Source: JBCDKH01 sp964388485 (GTDB taxonomy: Bacteria; Planctomycetota; Phycisphaerae; Tepidisphaerales; Tepidisphaeraceae). Taken from it: a DNA stretch of 64,000 nt. The position numbers and the translations under genes are program-made. The stretch lies in NCBI GenBank assembly GCA_964388485.1, contig CAYMAS010000001.1, positions 1 through 64,000 on the forward strand, given 5' to 3'. Positions 48,630 to 58,100 of this stretch are shown here, in pieces; the first letter of the stretch is position 1; each line of letters opens with the position of its first letter. The notes under the pieces were generated by a model. The model did no database searches and was not told where the DNA came from. It saw only the letters and a list, made by a program, of their open reading frames with translations.

Positions 48630-49103
48630 CTACCGCAGGACCCAGTAGAAGCGGTCGGTCGCGATGCGGCGGAACTTGCCGGTCGTCACGTCGCCGTCGT
48701 CGCAGATTTTGTCGACGAGGTTCATGTACGCCTCGTCGCGACGGAAGCCGCCGTCGAAGTGAACGCCCACCGCCAACTCCACGCCGTTCTCATCCACCTC
48801 GACGTCCCATGAGCCGCCGATCGGCGTCGGGCTCTCGAAGCTGCGTCGATCGAACAGTGCCTCCAAAGCCGGCGGGCAGACGCCCGTGCTCGTGTCGGTC
48901 GGAACGGCACCGTGCTGCTCCTGGTACAGGGCCAACCCTTGGCTGTAGTGGCCGAGATTGCGGACGAAGACGTTGCGGCTGGCGTCGTCGTCGCTCTTGG
49001 TCATGCTCGCCATCACGATCGAGGCGAGGATGCCGAGAATCACCACGACAATGAGGATCTCGACGAGCGTGAAGCCGCGACGACGGCAAAGGGTGGCGGA
49101 CAT
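48630..49103 (-). CDS. Type IV pilin / type II secretion pseudopilin-like protein
   Basis: The 157-residue protein has a short basic leader ending RRRG, then the prepilin peptidase site and hydrophobic helix FTLVEILIVVVILGILASIV. Glu5 of the mature form, needed for assembly, is present. The soluble C-terminal domain is mostly polar (about 35-157), with two cysteines (GVCPPAL and KICDDGD) that may form a disulphide. It is a lone pseudopilin gene; no secretion ATPase or peptidase gene is adjacent. It is expected to be inner-membrane inserted, then assembled into a pilus or pseudopilus. Confidence 0.88.
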   Translation of the reverse strand: MSATLCRRRGFTLVEILIVVVILGILASIVMASMTKSDDDASRNVFVRNLGHYSQGLALYQEQHGAVPTDTSTGVCPPALEALFDRRSFESPTPIGGSWDVEVDENGVELAVGVHFDGGFRRDEAYMNLVDKICDDGDVTTGKFRRIATDRFYWVLR

Positions 49104-49214
49104 GGGCGGCTCCGGCTGGAGGAATGGCGTGCGGCAGGTGGGAGGGATGCGTCACTTCATGTACGATTTGCTCTGCCTCTTGCCAAAGGACCCGATTTGC
49201 CCAACCTGCCACCG

Positions 49215-49745
49215 ATGCCGATCATGCGACGCCACCCCGGCGGCTGGATCATCGCCGATTCCGCGCACGTCAGCGGCGACGTCCGCATCGGCCAGAAGGT
49301 CTCCATCTGGTTCAACGCCTCCATCCGCGGGGACGTGGCCCCCATCACCATCGGCCGCGGGACGAACATCCAGGACTCGGTCGTGGTCCACTGCGATGCC
49401 GGCGTGCCGAACGAGATCGGTGAGAACGTGACCATCGGCCACGCGGCGGTCGTGCACGGCTGCCGCGTCGGCAACGGATCGCTCATCGGGATGAGTGCGA
49501 CATTGCTGGGAGGCAGTGAGATCGGCGAAAAGTGCCTCGTCGCCGCCGGAGCCGTCGTGCCGCCGGGGATGAAGGTGCCCGACGGCACGCTCGTTGCGGG
49601 TGTGCCGGCGAAGATCATGCGGCAGGTCAAGGAAAAGGACCTCAACTACCTCCGCAAGCTCCCGCCGCACTACGTCCACCTCGCCAACCAGCACGCCGAC
49701 GGCCTCTTCGAGCCGGGCGGACGGCCGTTGGAGGAGTTGACATGA
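49215..49745 (+). CDS. Gamma carbonic anhydrase family protein
   Basis: The 176-residue left-handed beta-helix protein has hexapeptide turns throughout (for example VRIGQKVSIWFNASIRGDVA). The three zinc-ligand histidines are H59 (VVVHCD), H76 (IGHAAVVHG) and H81. RGDVAPITIGRGTNIQDS is the family hallmark. The C-terminus VAGVPAKIMRQVKEKD is typical of the CcmM/YrdA group. Activity as a carbonic anhydrase is possible but unproven for many members. ATG 49215 is used. Its stop overlaps the ispF start (ATGA), so the two are coupled. Confidence 0.92.
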   Translation: MPIMRRHPGGWIIADSAHVSGDVRIGQKVSIWFNASIRGDVAPITIGRGTNIQDSVVVHCDAGVPNEIGENVTIGHAAVVHGCRVGNGSLIGMSATLLGGSEIGEKCLVAAGAVVPPGMKVPDGTLVAGVPAKIMRQVKEKDLNYLRKLPPHYVHLANQHADGLFEPGGRPLEELT

Positions 49746-50209
49746 GGATCGGCCATGGTCGAGACATCCACCGCGTAGGAGAGGGCGGCCGTCTCGTCCT
49801 CGGCGGTGCCATCGTGGCGACGGATCGCTCCTTCATCGCCCACAGCGATGGCGACGTGGTTTACCACGCGGTGGTCGACGCGGTGCTCGGCGCCCTCGGT
49901 CAGGGCGACATCGGCCGAATCTTCGCTAACGACGACCCGCGGTGGCAGGGGGCGGACAGCCGGATCTTCGTCCAAGAGGCCGTTCGTCGTGCCACTCAGG
50001 CGGGCTACGGCGTCGTGAACGTCGATGTGACGATCGTCGCCGAATCGCCCAGGCTTGCCCCGCACGTCGATGCGATGCGGGACAACCTGCAGTCGCTCCT
50101 GGGCGGCGTTGCGAACGTCAAAGCCGGCACGAACGAAGGCGTCGACGCCCTCGGACGTGGCGAGGCGATTCAGGCGGATGTGGTGGTGCTGCTGTCGCCC
50201 AAGCCGTAG
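49742..50209 (+). CDS. ispF: 2-C-methyl-D-erythritol 2,4-cyclodiphosphate synthase
   Basis: IspF forms the cyclic diphosphate intermediate of the MEP isoprenoid pathway. The 155-residue protein starts MRIGHGRDIHRVGEGGRLVL, with metal ligands Asp8 and His10 (the usual D-x-H). The third ligand is in FIAHSDGDVVYHAVVDAVLG. LGQGDIGRIFANDD and the C-terminal AGTNEGVDALGRGEAI complete the family pattern. Most relatives have GYDVH where this has GRDIH. The start overlaps the preceding stop codon. Confidence 0.95.
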   Translation: MRIGHGRDIHRVGEGGRLVLGGAIVATDRSFIAHSDGDVVYHAVVDAVLGALGQGDIGRIFANDDPRWQGADSRIFVQEAVRRATQAGYGVVNVDVTIVAESPRLAPHVDAMRDNLQSLLGGVANVKAGTNEGVDALGRGEAIQADVVVLLSPKP

Positions 50210-50240
50210 GTCCTGCTTCAGCACGACGGCCAGTTGACGC

Positions 50241-50269
50241 TTGTTCAGGATCGCGTGGTTCGGTACACT
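50241..50269 (+). promoter_or_regulatory. Promoter TTGTTC - 17 nt - TACACT, leaderless
   Basis: TTGTTC (50241-50246) and TACACT (50264-50269) have the ideal 17-nt spacing, and the -10 ends 6 nt before ATG 50276. This is the clearest complete promoter in the window and predicts a start of transcription at the start codon. Confidence 0.6.
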
Positions 50270-50275
50270 GGGGTG

Positions 50276-51112
50276 ATGGACGCCGGGGACGAGCTACGCC
50301 ACGCCCAGCCGATCCAGCGGCTCGGCTATGCGAGGGACCGTGTCAAGCGACATCGCCTGCGGTGGGCCGCGGCGAGTGTTGTCGTCGCCGGTTGCGTCTT
50401 GAGTTCCTGGTCGATCGGCCGCTTGGCCAAGACTCAGGCTCAGGATTACCTGTACGAGCGACAGGCGGCTACGCATGTCGAGGACGACGACCGCGTGGTT
50501 TTCGAGCCGGCCACGGAGCGGGCCGAGGCGTTGGCGAAGAAGACCGGCTACGAGCGGATTGACGTGCCGGGGCTCGAGGAATTGCCCGAACAGCTCCGTC
50601 CCGCGGTGGCAGAGGAGCCGGCGAGCTTCGAGGTCTTCCGCCAGGCGTTGGGGGAAGCGGGGGATACGATTGACGGCTTCGGCGCGTTGCTCTTTCTTCA
50701 CGAACTCACCAGCCCGAGCGGTGTGCGTCGAGTGGTGGCGATCCGGTTCCTGCCGTGGGTTGTGCCCGAAGGCAGCCCGTGGCGGCCCGACACGTCGCCC
50801 GGCCTGATCGCCTACGTCTTCGAGCCCGGCGGCCTCATCGGCGAGCCGGAGCTGGTCGGCACGAGCATCGCCCCGATGCTGCTGCCGCAGGACGAGTGGT
50901 CGGACGCGTCCCTCCTCGACCGCGTCAGCCAGCTCGATCCGTACCAGCTCGTCCGTGACGCCGGCCTCCGCTGGTTCGCGGGTCAACCAGACGAGACCGA
51001 TGCCTCGCATTTCACGCTCGCTTTTGAAGTCTATGGTCAAACGGCGACTGTAGATGGGTTCCTCTCTGCAGATGGTTCTACAGTCGAGATGAACGTCCGG
51101 CCGCGTTCATAG
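50276..51112 (+). CDS. Membrane-anchored hypothetical protein
   Basis: The 278-residue product has a single transmembrane segment (about 35-52, WAAASVVVAGCVLSSWSIG) after a basic N-terminus, so the remainder is probably outside the membrane. The body is acidic, with beta-rich segments such as RRVVAIRFLPWVV and GLIAYVFEPGGLIGEPEL. No domain is recognised. The last 25 residues are locally less GC-rich than the rest. It has its own promoter, described at 50241-50269. Confidence 0.7.
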   Translation: MDAGDELRHAQPIQRLGYARDRVKRHRLRWAAASVVVAGCVLSSWSIGRLAKTQAQDYLYERQAATHVEDDDRVVFEPATERAEALAKKTGYERIDVPGLEELPEQLRPAVAEEPASFEVFRQALGEAGDTIDGFGALLFLHELTSPSGVRRVVAIRFLPWVVPEGSPWRPDTSPGLIAYVFEPGGLIGEPELVGTSIAPMLLPQDEWSDASLLDRVSQLDPYQLVRDAGLRWFAGQPDETDASHFTLAFEVYGQTATVDGFLSADGSTVEMNVRPRS

Positions 51113-51149
51113 ATCAATCATAGATTCTGCCTCGGCACGAGCGGCGGCG

Positions 51150-51155
51150 TACGCT
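51150..51155 (+). promoter_or_regulatory. -10 box TACGCT before glycosyltransferase gene
   Basis: TACGCT ends 5 nt before GTG 51161. Confidence 0.55.
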
Positions 51156-51160
51156 GGTCC

Positions 51161-52441
51161 GTGTCGTCGCCGCATGCCGTACTCGTGACCTTCGGCAGCC
51201 ACGGCGACCTGCACCCGTTTCTCGGTCTGGGCGTCGAGCTCAAGCGTCGAGGGTGGCGCGTCACGCTCGCGACGAACCGGCTGTACGAGGAAGATGCTGC
51301 TCGTCACGGGCTCGACTTCGAGCCGATCGGCGAGCGACAAGACTTCGACAAGTTCGTCAAGAATCCGGATGCGTGGCACCCGCGGCGGGGGGCGAAGGTG
51401 GTGTTCAGCGCGTTCGCCGAAGGTGCCGAGATCACGCACACGAAGTTGACCAAAATGGCCACTTCGGCGACTGTTTTCGTGGGGAACACGTTATCTGCCG
51501 GACTCCGAATCTTAACGGAAACGACCGCCGTTCGTACCGTTACGATCCATTTGCAACCGACGGCGTTCCGGTCAATGACGCACCCGCCGCGGATGCCGGG
51601 TGTCCCGCCGATCGACCGGCTGCCGCTGGTGATTCGGAAGAAGATCATGCCGCACTTCTGGGGCGGAGCGGATCGCTACGTCTTCGACCCGCTCATGCAG
51701 CCGATCAGCGACTACCGCCGCTCTCTCGGCCTGGAGCCGGTGACAGGCTACCTCGGCAACTGGCTGCATTCGCCACAACGGGTGCTTGCCATGTGGCCCG
51801 ACTGGTTCGCCCCGCCGCCAAGCGACTGGCCCGAGCAGGTGCGGTTGTGTGGCTTCGGGCTCTACGACGAGCGGGAAAGTGCGGCTTTCCCGGGAGATCT
51901 GGACATTTGGCTGAGACAGGGCACGCCGCCGATCGCCTTCACGCCGGGAAGTGCCATGCTCTTCGGAAAGCGATTCTTCGCCACCGCCACCGAAACCTGC
52001 CGCCGGCTGGGCAAACGAGGTATCTTGCTGACGCGGCACGACGATCAGGTGCCGGCGGACCTGCCGGACGGTGTTCGGCACGTTGCTTTTGCACCGTTTT
52101 CCCAGATTTTGCCACGTTGTGCCGCAGTCGTGCATCACGGCGGGATCGGCTCGATGTCGCAGGGCTTCGCCGCCGGCATCCCGCAGGTGGTCATGCCGAT
52201 GGCCCACGACCAGCCCGACAACGCCCGCCGCCTTACAGGCCTTGGCGTGGGCGGAGCCCTGGTTCCGCGGAAGTTTTCGCCGCGCCGGTTGACCAAGCTG
52301 CTGGGTCGACTGATGGCTGACCCGGCGGTAGCTAAGAGGTGCGGCGAGCTTCGGGTTCGTCTGGCAACCAACGACGGCCTGTCACGGGCGGCGGACGAGG
52401 TGGAGGCGGTGGCCCAGCAGAGTCTGCCCGTTCCGCCTTAG
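51161..52441 (+). CDS. UGT/MurG-like glycosyltransferase (GT1/GT28 type)
   Basis: The 426-residue GT-B enzyme starts VLVTFGSHGDLHPFLGLGVE, the GDLHP-type opening of GT1 and GT28 sterol or flavonoid glucosyltransferases. The donor site is in the C-terminal half: PIAFTPGSAMLFGKRF, VAFAPFSQILPRCAAVVHHG and GIGSMSQGFAAGIPQVVMPM, with the HHGG box and the following DQPDNA. Members glycosylate lipids or small hydrophobic molecules. The start is GTG 51161, with TACGCT five bases upstream. It stands alone. Confidence 0.9.
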   Translation: MSSPHAVLVTFGSHGDLHPFLGLGVELKRRGWRVTLATNRLYEEDAARHGLDFEPIGERQDFDKFVKNPDAWHPRRGAKVVFSAFAEGAEITHTKLTKMATSATVFVGNTLSAGLRILTETTAVRTVTIHLQPTAFRSMTHPPRMPGVPPIDRLPLVIRKKIMPHFWGGADRYVFDPLMQPISDYRRSLGLEPVTGYLGNWLHSPQRVLAMWPDWFAPPPSDWPEQVRLCGFGLYDERESAAFPGDLDIWLRQGTPPIAFTPGSAMLFGKRFFATATETCRRLGKRGILLTRHDDQVPADLPDGVRHVAFAPFSQILPRCAAVVHHGGIGSMSQGFAAGIPQVVMPMAHDQPDNARRLTGLGVGGALVPRKFSPRRLTKLLGRLMADPAVAKRCGELRVRLATNDGLSRAADEVEAVAQQSLPVPP

Positions 52442-52454
52442 CCGGCCTGCTCGT

Positions 52455-52460
52455 TACAAC
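52455..52460 (+). promoter_or_regulatory. -10 box TACAAC before M48 gene
   Basis: TACAAC ends 6 nt before ATG 52467. The last position differs from TANNNT, so it is weaker than the others. Confidence 0.3.
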
Positions 52461-52466
52461 AGGCTC

Positions 52467-53417
52467 ATGGCTCGCATTCGTTTCGGCAGGCGTGGTCGCA
52501 GCGGCAGCCCCTTCGGCATGATCGGGCGTCGCAGCCTCGGCGGCTTCGGACGTCGACGCGGCGGTGGCTCGGGCAAGATGCGGCTCGTCATCGGAGCCGT
52601 TATCGCGCTCTTTTCCCTGGCCAGCTACTACTTTGTCAGCGACACGAACCCGTTCACGGGTGAGACGCAGCGTATCAGCATGAGCGAGCAGCAGGAGCTC
52701 GCCCTAGGCCTCAATGCCGCGCCGCAGATGGTGCAGCAGATGGGCGGTGCCGTGCCGATGAGCGACCCGCGCGCGGCAGAGGTCGAGCGGATCGGGCGGA
52801 TCCTGCTCGAAGCGGGCGGCGTGTCGGAAAAGCTTAGAAAGAATGACATTCCTTACGAGTTCAGCTTCACGCTGATCGACGATCCGCAGACGGTCAACGC
52901 CTTCGCCCTGCCCGGTGGGCCGACGTTCATCACGACGGCGTTGTACGACCGGCTGGAGAATCGTGCCCAGCTCGCGGGTGTCGTGGGTCACGAGATTGGC
53001 CACGTCGTCGAGCGGCACGGGGCCCAGCGGATGCACAGCTCGAAGCTGGTCCAAGGCCTCGTCTCGGCCGGTGCGATTGGCCTGGAAGATGGCAGCGGTC
53101 GCGGGCTGTCGGCGGCACAGGTGGGGTCACTCATTGGCGACGTCGTTCTCAAGGGCCACAGCCGCGAGCACGAGCTCGAGAGCGACCAATGGGGCCTGAG
53201 CTATCTGGTGCAGGCGGGCTTGGATCCGCGGGAGATGGTGCGGGTGATGGAGATCCTTCGCGACGCCAGCGGCGGCGGTCGCGGCGGGACGCCCGAGTTC
53301 ATGCAGACGCACCCGCACCCCGAAAGCCGCATCAAGGCGATCGAGCAATATGTACAGGAAAACCTGGACGATTCGTCTCTTTCGCAGTTGACGGACGGCG
53401 GCCCGCTGCCTCGTTAG
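52467..53417 (+). CDS. M48 family metallopeptidase (membrane-anchored)
   Basis: The 316-residue protease has an Arg/Gly-rich N-terminus (1-37) and one transmembrane helix (about 38-58). The zinc motif is HEIGH (175-179), in the longer helix GVVGHEIGHVVERHGAQRM, and the third ligand Glu is in SREHELESDQWGLSYL. LPGGPTFITTALYD and TPEFMQTHPHPESRIKAIEQ are typical BepA/LoiP/HtpX-relative blocks. It probably acts in outer-layer or membrane protein quality control. The basic glycine-rich leader (RRGRSGSPFG ... RRRGGGSG) is unusual. The 3' end overlaps lysA on the opposite strand by 4 nt. Confidence 0.9.
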   Translation: MARIRFGRRGRSGSPFGMIGRRSLGGFGRRRGGGSGKMRLVIGAVIALFSLASYYFVSDTNPFTGETQRISMSEQQELALGLNAAPQMVQQMGGAVPMSDPRAAEVERIGRILLEAGGVSEKLRKNDIPYEFSFTLIDDPQTVNAFALPGGPTFITTALYDRLENRAQLAGVVGHEIGHVVERHGAQRMHSSKLVQGLVSAGAIGLEDGSGRGLSAAQVGSLIGDVVLKGHSREHELESDQWGLSYLVQAGLDPREMVRVMEILRDASGGGRGGTPEFMQTHPHPESRIKAIEQYVQENLDDSSLSQLTDGGPLPR

Positions 53418-54691
53418 AGCCCCGTCTCCCCTGCGACAAGGTCGTCGTACGTCTCACGGCGACGGACGAGCGTGTGCTGGTCGCCGTCAACGAAGACTTC
53501 GGCGGGCCGAGGTCGGTTGTTGTAGTTGCTGGCCATGCTGAATGCGTAAGCTCCGGCCGTGTAAATCGCGACCAAGTCCCCACGCTTCGTCGGCGGGAGG
53601 AGGCGGTCGCGAGCGACGAAGTCGCCGCTCTCGCACACCGGGCCGACGACGTCGACGGTCTCGCCATCGGGCACCTCGACGTCCCGATCCCGACTGATCG
53701 GCCCGTCGCCTGTCGCGGGCCAGACGAAGTGGTAAGCCCCGTACAGGCTCGGCCGAAGCAGGTCGTTCATGCCGACGTCGGTGATGACGAATGACTTCGA
53801 ACCGCTCGTTTTTCGGTACAAAACGCGACCTAGCAGCACGCCCGCGTTGCCGGCGATGTACCTGCCGGGCTCGATCGCGACGCGGTAGCCGCGATCCTTC
53901 AACAGCGGAACGAGTGCCTCTGCGAAGTCGCTGATCGGCAGGCCTTGGTCCGGGTGCTCGTAGTTGACGCCGAAGCCGCCGCCGATGTCGAACCACTCGA
54001 TCGTGTGGCCGGCGTTGCGGAGTCGGTCGATGGTCGCGTTGATCTTGCGAGTCGCCAAGACGTACGGCTCGACCTTGTAGATCGGCGAGCCGAGGTGCAT
54101 GTGCAGTCCGGCGAGCCGAATTCCCTGCAAATCCCGGTATTTTTCGAAGACCGCTTCGGCGCGGTCGAGGTCGACGCCGAATTTCGACTCTTTCTTGCCG
54201 GTGGTGGTGTAGGCGTGGGTGTCGGGATCGACATCGGGATTCACCCGCAGGGCTGCCGTCGCTTCAGTGCCGGCGGCGACCGCGACGCGTGCGAGGTTCT
54301 CGATTTCGGCTTCGCTCTCGACGTTGAACGCGGCGATGCCGCCGTCGAGGGCGAAACGGATCTCGTCGTCGGTCTTGCCGACACCGGCGAAGATGACCTT
54401 GTTCGGATCCACGCCAGCCTTGAGGGCCCGGAATAACTCGCCGCCGCTGGTCACGTCCATGCCACAACCGGCCTCGACCAGGGTCTTGCAGAGCGAGAGA
54501 TTGCCGTTGCTCTTGATGCTGTAGCAGATGGTCGGCGCGATTTCGTCGAAAGCTTCGGCGATTTGGTGATAGTGCCGCAGGAGCGTTGCCTTCGAGTAGA
54601 CGTAGAGCGGGGTGCTGTAAGTCTCTGCCAAGGTCGAGGCGGCTACGCCTTCGCAGTACAACTCGCCGTCTCGGTGTTCAAAGTGATCCAT
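53414..54691 (-). CDS. lysA: Diaminopimelate decarboxylase
   Basis: LysA makes lysine from meso-diaminopimelate with pyridoxal phosphate. The 425-residue protein has the opening STPLYVYSKATLLRHYHQI and the PLP lysine in ICYSIKSNGNLSL. GCGMDVTSGGELFRAL, LHMHLGSPIYKVEPY, WFDIGGGFGVNYEHPDQGLP and the VAIEPGRYIAGNAGVLLGRV block follow. The cysteine acid/base is in VGPVCESGDF, and the C-terminal AGAYAFSMASNYNNRPRPAE completes the set. Start ATG 54691 has TAAGGT nine bases upstream. It converges with the M48 gene. Confidence 0.95.
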   Translation of the reverse strand: MDHFEHRDGELYCEGVAASTLAETYSTPLYVYSKATLLRHYHQIAEAFDEIAPTICYSIKSNGNLSLCKTLVEAGCGMDVTSGGELFRALKAGVDPNKVIFAGVGKTDDEIRFALDGGIAAFNVESEAEIENLARVAVAAGTEATAALRVNPDVDPDTHAYTTTGKKESKFGVDLDRAEAVFEKYRDLQGIRLAGLHMHLGSPIYKVEPYVLATRKINATIDRLRNAGHTIEWFDIGGGFGVNYEHPDQGLPISDFAEALVPLLKDRGYRVAIEPGRYIAGNAGVLLGRVLYRKTSGSKSFVITDVGMNDLLRPSLYGAYHFVWPATGDGPISRDRDVEVPDGETVDVVGPVCESGDFVARDRLLPPTKRGDLVAIYTAGAYAFSMASNYNNRPRPAEVFVDGDQHTLVRRRETYDDLVAGETGL

Positions 54692-54719
54692 GGAGCACCG
54701 ACCTTAGTCGCCGTGCCGA

Positions 54720-55052
54720 TCAGGCTTCCTGCACGACAGCGGTCATGCTGCCTTGGCAGCTGGCGATGCGGATGTCGTGGCCGTAGGCGAGAATCTGCTC
54801 GCGTTTGAGTTCCGCCAGTTCCTTGTGACCGGTGAAGACGATGACGCGGCCTTTCGTGTCGACCTCGATGGCCATCCGCATCGCCTTCTCCAGCGGGTGA
54901 CGACAGACGCGGCCGAGCATCTCGATGACGTAGGCATATGTGTGCTGGTTGTCATCGATCAGCACGACGTGCCAAGGCCGCAGCGGCTTTCGGCGAGGCT
55001 TGCGGGGCCGCGGCTTGGTCTTGCTCGAGAGCTTGGTCGTCGTCTGGCTCAT
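54720..55052 (-). CDS. clpS: ATP-dependent Clp protease adaptor ClpS
   Basis: ClpS binds N-terminal destabilising residues and hands the protein to the ClpA(C)P protease. The 110-residue product has a basic N-terminal extension (about 1-28, rich in Lys/Arg/Pro). The core is PWHVVLIDDNQHTYAYVIEM and the peptide-binding helix, with VCRHPLEKAMRMAIEVDTKG and VIVFTGHKELAELKREQI. The DDN motif for the alpha-amino group is present. The more usual DDNEHTF reads DNQHTYA here. GGAGG lies four bases before ATG 55052. aat, which makes N-degrons, is found at 62213. Confidence 0.92.
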   Translation of the reverse strand: MSQTTTKLSSKTKPRPRKPRRKPLRPWHVVLIDDNQHTYAYVIEMLGRVCRHPLEKAMRMAIEVDTKGRVIVFTGHKELAELKREQILAYGHDIRIASCQGSMTAVVQEA

Positions 55053-55104
55053 GCATCCTCCGGAGCGGGCCCCTGAAGTTTACCGTAAGCGCGCGTCATG
55101 TGCT

Positions 55105-58100
55105 TCACTCCGCTGGATCTTCGTCGGCTTCCTCCGACTCGAAGTCGCCCAGAGGGATCATCCGCTCGATGCTGAGCACCTGCGACCTTGCGACCCGGGC
55201 GAACGGTCCGACGAGTGGCAAGCGATCCCATCCGCCGGGACCGGGCCGGAGGAACACCTGGAGCATGAGCGACTCCAAATCGAGCTGGCCGCTGCCGAGG
55301 AAGGTGGCACCGTCGTCTCGGTTCGGCTCGCCGTCGCCGACGGTCCAGATGGCGAGGTTGTCGAGGTGCAGCCGTTGGCCGTCGTCGTGGAACTCGCTGC
55401 GAGCTTTGCGGATGCCGAGATTTCCCGGAACCTTGAGTGTAATGGCGCGAAGGGCGTTGACGAGGATCGGCAGGTTCGCAATGCGGTTGCCGACGATGCT
55501 GAAGGCCCCGCGGCCGCGTCGCGTCAAGGGCTCGCCAACGACGCCGCCAACCCGCATCTGTACGGAGATTCGCCCGTCGCCCAAGCCACCGAAGGCTGCC
55601 AGTGCCTCGGTCTCCGGCACGACTTGCACCAGATCCAGGCCTTCGCCTCGCAGCCGGGCTTCGTAACGCTGCGGCGCTTCGGGATCCAGCTCGTTGAAGT
55701 CGAGCCTCGCGGAGCCTTCGAGGATACCGTCGGCAACATCGGCCAGGATGCGGGGGATCAGCAGCTCTTCCATCGACTCCGCCAGCTGCAGATCGACTTC
55801 CAGATCCTCACCCGTGACGAGGCCCATCGCGGTGAACTGCGAGGCGTCGAACGTGCCGACCGCAGAGCGCAAGCGTCCGCCGTACCGCTCGGCGTCGATG
55901 GAAAGACTGCCGTTGACCTCGGACATTTCGATGCCGATGTCGAAGAAGGCGTCCGTCATAGCGATGATCGTGTCGCTAATCGCAACATCCGGCTCAGCGG
56001 GCTCTTCTCGCGTCGCGACGACGAGTTCGCCGACCTCGAACGAGAGCATGCCCTCGAACAGCAGGGACTGCAGCGTCGTGGCGAGGCCTTCGGGCAAAGC
56101 GGCGATGAGCTCGTCGTCGACGGGGAAGCGGTAGCCGGTCGCCGCGATCGTCCAGATGCCCGCCGGGGCAGCCGGGTCGGTGAAGTCGCCTGTGGCGTCG
56201 GTGATCTTCAGCTCGGTCGATGGCCGCGTCGGGTGGTGGCCAGTCAGATCCGTGACGGTGATCAGATCGGGCGTCACTTCAATGACGCCGCGAATGCCGG
56301 TGAGCGGGTAAGGCACGTCGATCGGCTGGGCCGAGACATCGCGAGGCCGAAGGACGAGGTCGAACTCGATGACGTCGTCGTCCTTCGCCCGCTCACCTTG
56401 AAGCACCGCCGTCGGAACGTCGAGGGTGCCCGACGCCGATCCTGTGCCGCCGCTGGGACGGAGCCAGTCCCAGGCGTCGCGTGCGGCGAGCGGCAAAAGG
56501 TCGTACAGGCCGGTATCTAACGGCACGTCTGCGGCGTCGATTGCCAGCTGCGACTGGCCACCTTCGGCGATGTTCACGAGCCCGTCGATCCCGATCCGGC
56601 CCTCGCCCCTCACTCCGCTGACCCCGTTGAGCTGAATTGTCTCGGGCTTGACGATGATGCGACCTTCGATGTCGCTCAGGTAGAACGTCCCGCCGTCGGG
56701 CCAGAACGTCGCTCCCTTGGCGTCGAGCTCGACGGTGTAGTCGGGCGCCTCGTCAGCCACACCGGCGATGCGGACCATTGCGTCCGCTCGACCGTCGATG
56801 CCCAGGCCGTCGATGGTTTCCCGGACCGTCGGCGTCAAGGCGTTGAGCAGTGCACCGTCGCTCGGCACGCCGCCGCCGGAGATGAGCAGGTCGTACGTCA
56901 AGCCGCCGGGAACGTCGTCACCCCACGCCACGTCGCCGCCGGCTTTGAGGTACGCGTCCTGCGGCAGTCGGATGTAGCTGCTCCGTAAGTTGAGCCCCGA
57001 CTCCGTTACCGTCAGATCCACCTCTGCATCGCGAAGCGGGTAGGGAAAGACGCTCAACGCACCGCTGAAGATCGCGTTCTCGACGTCGGCCCGAAAGGTC
57101 CAACGCTTGTCTCTGCCCGGCGGCCGATCGACACGGACATCCAGATCGCCGACGAAGTCGAGCGTCGGCAGGTTGGGTGCCGCATCGTGCGACGACGGGT
57201 CGAGCAACGCAATACCCTCGCGCGCCTCCCGCGGCAGAGCGGCGAGGAGTTGTGGCTCGTACTTCACCTGATCCGCCTCGACGCGGAAGCTGAAGCCGGG
57301 TGCCCGCTCCAGCGGCGCGACGACGCCGTTGGCGGTGATGCTCGTTCGGGCGTTGGCCGAATCCGGTCCGCCGAAGGCAACGAGGTCGATGACGTCCAGG
57401 CGGTGCTGGCCGTCGAGCTGCGGGTCGGGCTGGATCCTCAATGTGCCGGTCGCGTCGTGAACGCGGTACGGTAGTTGCTCGAGCATGAAGCTCGCGTCGC
57501 GGATGTCGGCAGTGCCGTCGATGACTGCTTGTTGGCCTCGCATACGAAGGATCGACAGGCTAAGGTCGGCGGTGCCACTGGGCCGGAATCGTTGATACAC
57601 CTCCCGCACCGGCTGCGGCAGCGACGCGACGTAGCGGGCTACGTCGGGCAGCGACGCCGGCTCGTCCTCAGGCGTTCGGAGCGTCAGATGAATTCCGGCG
57701 TCCGCGTCGTAGCCGGTGGCGTTGCCGTTAATGACGAAGGTGTTGCCCTCGATGGTGCCCACGACGTTCTCTGCATCAAAGCCGTTGGTACGGAAGCTCA
57801 ACAGACCGCTGGCTTCTTCGAGTTCGATCGGCCGCGGACGCCAATCGTCGGCCCATGATGTCAAGTACGGCTCGAGGCGATCAGGACCAAGCCTTGCGAA
57901 TTGCTCGAGTCCGTCCGCCACGCGGTGCCGGGTCAGGAGCTCGGGTTCCGGCAGCCAGTGGCGGGGCAGGATGAGCGACTTGGCTCCGGTCAGACGCAGG
58001 CTGATCTCGAACGAGGTCTCGCTTTTGATGCGGACCAACTCGTCGTTCACCCGTTCGGTCCGTCCTGGCTGAAACTGCAGGCGGAACCGTTCGACGTCGA